Shown: positions 62,215 through 64,000 of the stretch, piece after piece
How positions within the stretch are numbered: position 1 is the stretch's first letter
How the letters are laid out: each line of letters starts with the position of its first letter
Assembly (NCBI RefSeq): GCF_037977055.1
Contig: NZ_CP150274.1
Location: 310,001 to 374,000, forward strand
From: Paenibacillus sp. FSL K6-1096
Lineage (GTDB): Bacteria; Bacillota; Bacilli; Paenibacillales; Paenibacillaceae
Length of the DNA stretch: 64,000 nucleotides
Reading direction: 5' to 3'
Position numbers and translations under genes: made by a program
The notes under the pieces: model-generated
The model's input: the letters and a program-made list of their open reading frames with translations, nothing else
Databases searched by the model: none
What the model was told of the DNA's origin: nothing

Positions 62215-63033
62215 TTACCCATGCAGCAGCGGAGAATACATCATCAGCGCGTGATTCTCTGCCACCGCCTCATCTCCCGCCAGCTCCCCGGTATGGGTCA
62301 GCACCCTGCGGCGGATCGCATTGCGGCGGATGTACCCGCCCCACGGCTCCAGACTGATACGGTGTCCATCCTCATAGACCTCATACTGATAGAGCTGCTG
62401 ACCGTCACAGCGCCATTCTCCGTGCAGATGAGTCTCGTCCAGTGACAGCTTAAGCTGGTAGACTTGCTCCGTATCATTTCGGATCTGCAGATCCAGATAG
62501 TTATACGCGCAGGTGGCACCACTGCCGAACGGCTGGGTCCGCTGCTCATCGGGGAACACATCATAGCTGTGCCGGTGCCGTTCAGTTACGGTCAGCGGGG
62601 TATGCAGCGTCATCCAGTAGATCAGATTGGATAACTGGCATAATCCGCCGCCGGTTCCCGAGCGGAACCCGCCGTAATGCAGAACCATCCCGTCCAGATA
62701 CCCCTTCCGGCGGGTCGGCTTGCCGATTGTGCGCCAATAGGAGAAAGTCTCACCCGGCCGGATGAGCAGTCCGTCAAGCTTCGCTACGGCCAGCTTCAGA
62801 TTTGTGATTTTGTTATATTGAAGCTGCATATCGACATTGCGCAATTTGCGCAGAAGCGGGGTCGCGTGACTGGCGGCCTCATAGGACAACGGCTGGGACA
62901 GATGCTCCCGGGCGAGCTTTTCCCGTGACATCATCCATTTCCAGTATCTTCTCCAGGTAAAATAACGCTTGCCGGCAAACAGCCTCAGCCTGGAGCGGCG
63001 GATCGGCTTCATGGCATTCATCGTCTGATTCAT
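62215..63033 (-). CDS. VanW family protein
   Basis: The 272-residue protein carries the VanW signature: LIRPGETFSYWRTIGKPTRR, GGFRSGTGGGLCQLSNLIYW and a late conserved DLQIRNDTEQ segment. The family is found near vancomycin resistance genes and in many cell-wall contexts, but its function is not known. It has a basic N-terminus and no signal peptide. AGGAGG precedes ATG 63033. Confidence 0.88.
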   Translation of the reverse strand: MNQTMNAMKPIRRSRLRLFAGKRYFTWRRYWKWMMSREKLAREHLSQPLSYEAASHATPLLRKLRNVDMQLQYNKITNLKLAVAKLDGLLIRPGETFSYWRTIGKPTRRKGYLDGMVLHYGGFRSGTGGGLCQLSNLIYWMTLHTPLTVTERHRHSYDVFPDEQRTQPFGSGATCAYNYLDLQIRNDTEQVYQLKLSLDETHLHGEWRCDGQQLYQYEVYEDGHRISLEPWGGYIRRNAIRRRVLTHTGELAGDEAVAENHALMMYSPLLHG

Positions 63034-63093
63034 TGCAAGATGTCCTCCTGTATCAGAATCTATTAATGACGATTATACCAGATTGGCAGAAAA

Positions 63094-63816
63094 TTACTTC
63101 CCCCGCTTGTTATGCCAGACCAAGGCGTGAAGCTGCGGCAGCACCCGGGCCCGGTTCATCTGCGGGTCAGCAATCACCAGTTGGAACAGCCACTCCAGCC
63201 TGCTTAACAGCCGGCCCGAGATGTCGCCCTCCTCGGTCACGTTGTCATTCCCCGGCTGCAGGAACAGCGGAACCCCGGGATACCTGAAATGCACCTTGCG
63301 GGCATACTCATAATCCGCCTGATCGAAGACGACCACCTTCAAGCTATGGTTAGCCCTGCCATTCATATGCACTCTATCTATAATCTCATCCAGCTTGCCC
63401 CAGTCGGTATTCATCCCGGAGCTGGGCGGCTTGGGGCTAATCGTCAGCACATCCACCTCGCCCAACCACTCCTGCCAGCGGCTGCCCTGCGTCTCAATAG
63501 CCGCCTGGATACCGCGTTCGTGCAGCAGGCGGATGAATTCACCCATCGCTTCCCCGATCAGTGCCGGGTTCCCGCCGGAAATCGTAACACAATCGAAATT
63601 CTCCCCAGCCAGTTCAAGCAATCCGGAGAGCACCTCCTGCGGCGTAAGCATCGTCACCTTATCCTTGGCCGAGCCGTCCCAGGTGAAGGCAGAATCACAC
63701 CAGGAACAGCGGTAATCACAGCCGTAGGTGCGGACGAACATTGTTTTGACGCCGATGACTGCCCCTTCGCCCTGGATCGTCGGTCCGAACATTTCGATAA
63801 CCGGAATTCTACTCAT
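63094..63816 (-). CDS. queE: 7-carboxy-7-deazaguanine synthase
   Basis: The 240-residue radical SAM enzyme has the cluster motif CDYRCSWC (Cys33, Cys37, Cys40; CX3CX2C), TIQGEGAVIG at the start and TISGGNPAL for SAM binding. It converts 6-carboxytetrahydropterin to the 7-deazaguanine core of queuosine. GGAGG precedes ATG 63816. It overlaps the queD gene by eight bases. Confidence 0.94.
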   Translation of the reverse strand: MSRIPVIEMFGPTIQGEGAVIGVKTMFVRTYGCDYRCSWCDSAFTWDGSAKDKVTMLTPQEVLSGLLELAGENFDCVTISGGNPALIGEAMGEFIRLLHERGIQAAIETQGSRWQEWLGEVDVLTISPKPPSSGMNTDWGKLDEIIDRVHMNGRANHSLKVVVFDQADYEYARKVHFRYPGVPLFLQPGNDNVTEEGDISGRLLSRLEWLFQLVIADPQMNRARVLPQLHALVWHNKRGK

Positions 63817-64000
63817 AGTCGCAGCCTCCGTACAGGCGGTAGGCCGGCCCCTCCTGCGGGATATCCGCAGCCAGCACCTCAGCCCACGAGGTCGGCGTTT
63901 CCCACAGCTTCACGGAATACACCGGCAGCGAAGCCTGCTTCAGCTCATAGGCAATGTAAGCTGACATATTCTCTGCGGTTGTGCGGAAGGACAGCATCGC
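63809..64000 (-). CDS. queD: 6-carboxytetrahydropterin synthase, C-terminal part
   Basis: The 3' part of a minus-strand gene is visible (about 63 residues); the start lies outside the window. Segments RTTAENMSAYIAYEL and SVKLWETPTSWAEVL match QueD, where the Glu near WETP and a nearby His/Cys act in catalysis. It precedes QueE in the queuosine pathway, and the eight-base overlap supports a joint operon. Confidence 0.9.
   Translation of the reverse strand, partial: AMLSFRTTAENMSAYIAYELKQASLPVYSVKLWETPTSWAEVLAADIPQEGPAYRLYGGCDYE

Noticed and set aside
1..64000. tRNA or rRNA genes
   Set aside because: I noticed no tRNA- or rRNA-like stretch on either strand.

Overview
The window looks like a chromosomal segment of a Paenibacillus-type member of the Bacillota. 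Supporting this are strong AGGAGG ribosome-binding sites with frequent GTG and TTG starts, two sugar ABC transporters each joined to a YesM/YesN-type two-component pair, pst phosphate uptake genes, KtrB, tandem M29 aminopeptidases, VanW and queuosine genes. Most of the window has balanced to moderately GC-rich coding sequence. Roughly 0.7-5.6 kb is visibly AT-rich and looks acquired.

Layout. 0-0.5 kb: the end of a TIM-barrel sugar isomerase. 1.2-4.8 kb: an AT-rich group of Rrf2 regulator, drug/H+ antiporter, Old Yellow Enzyme and a shortened methyltransferase, followed by a 133-bp MITE-like element. 5.6-13.8 kb: single genes (secreted protein, LysR facing a YeiH-type transporter, NlpC/P60 hydrolase, GH2 glycosidase facing its AraC regulator, small membrane proteins). 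13.9-15.8 kb: a YtrA-type GntR/ABC operon with a perfect operator palindrome. 16-22.7 kb: a zinc acyl-hydrolase, a bacteriophytochrome with a degenerate GGDEF domain, a GrpB protein that appears to start at AUC, small ORFs, and murI with an acetyltransferase. 22.7-29 kb: sugar ABC transporter plus histidine kinase plus response regulator. 30-35.2 kb: a three-gene operon of TerB-N/TerB-C protein, BrxD-like ATPase and Lhr/BrxHI-like helicase. This is the best candidate for a poorly described, possibly defensive, system. 35.6-42.3 kb: a second sugar ABC/two-component operon whose kinase is split by two compensating frameshifts. 42.5-52.2 kb: NiaP-like transporter, DUF1836 protein, CNNM/CBS protein, acetyltransferase, VOC protein, KtrB and two M29 aminopeptidases. 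52.3-55 kb: MBL hydrolase, TetR and AlkZ-related protein behind a double operator, then an Rpn remnant. 55-59.8 kb: pstSCAB and a LysR regulator. 60.2-64 kb: methyltransferase, DMT exporter, VanW, queE and partial queD.

The most unusual non-coding signal is a family of about 51-bp tandem repeats at three intergenic loci (29.65-29.9, 46.15-46.33 and 59.92-60.14 kb). Each unit carries a 26-nt palindromic core. The stem sequence differs between loci, but both arms change together, so pairing is preserved. A separate repeat family built on GCGGACT lies at 35.26-35.44 kb. Several control sites are near-perfect palindromes: the YtrA site at 15828-15854 and the TetR double site at 54420-54465.

All functional names come from reading the sequence by eye. 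No database search was run.
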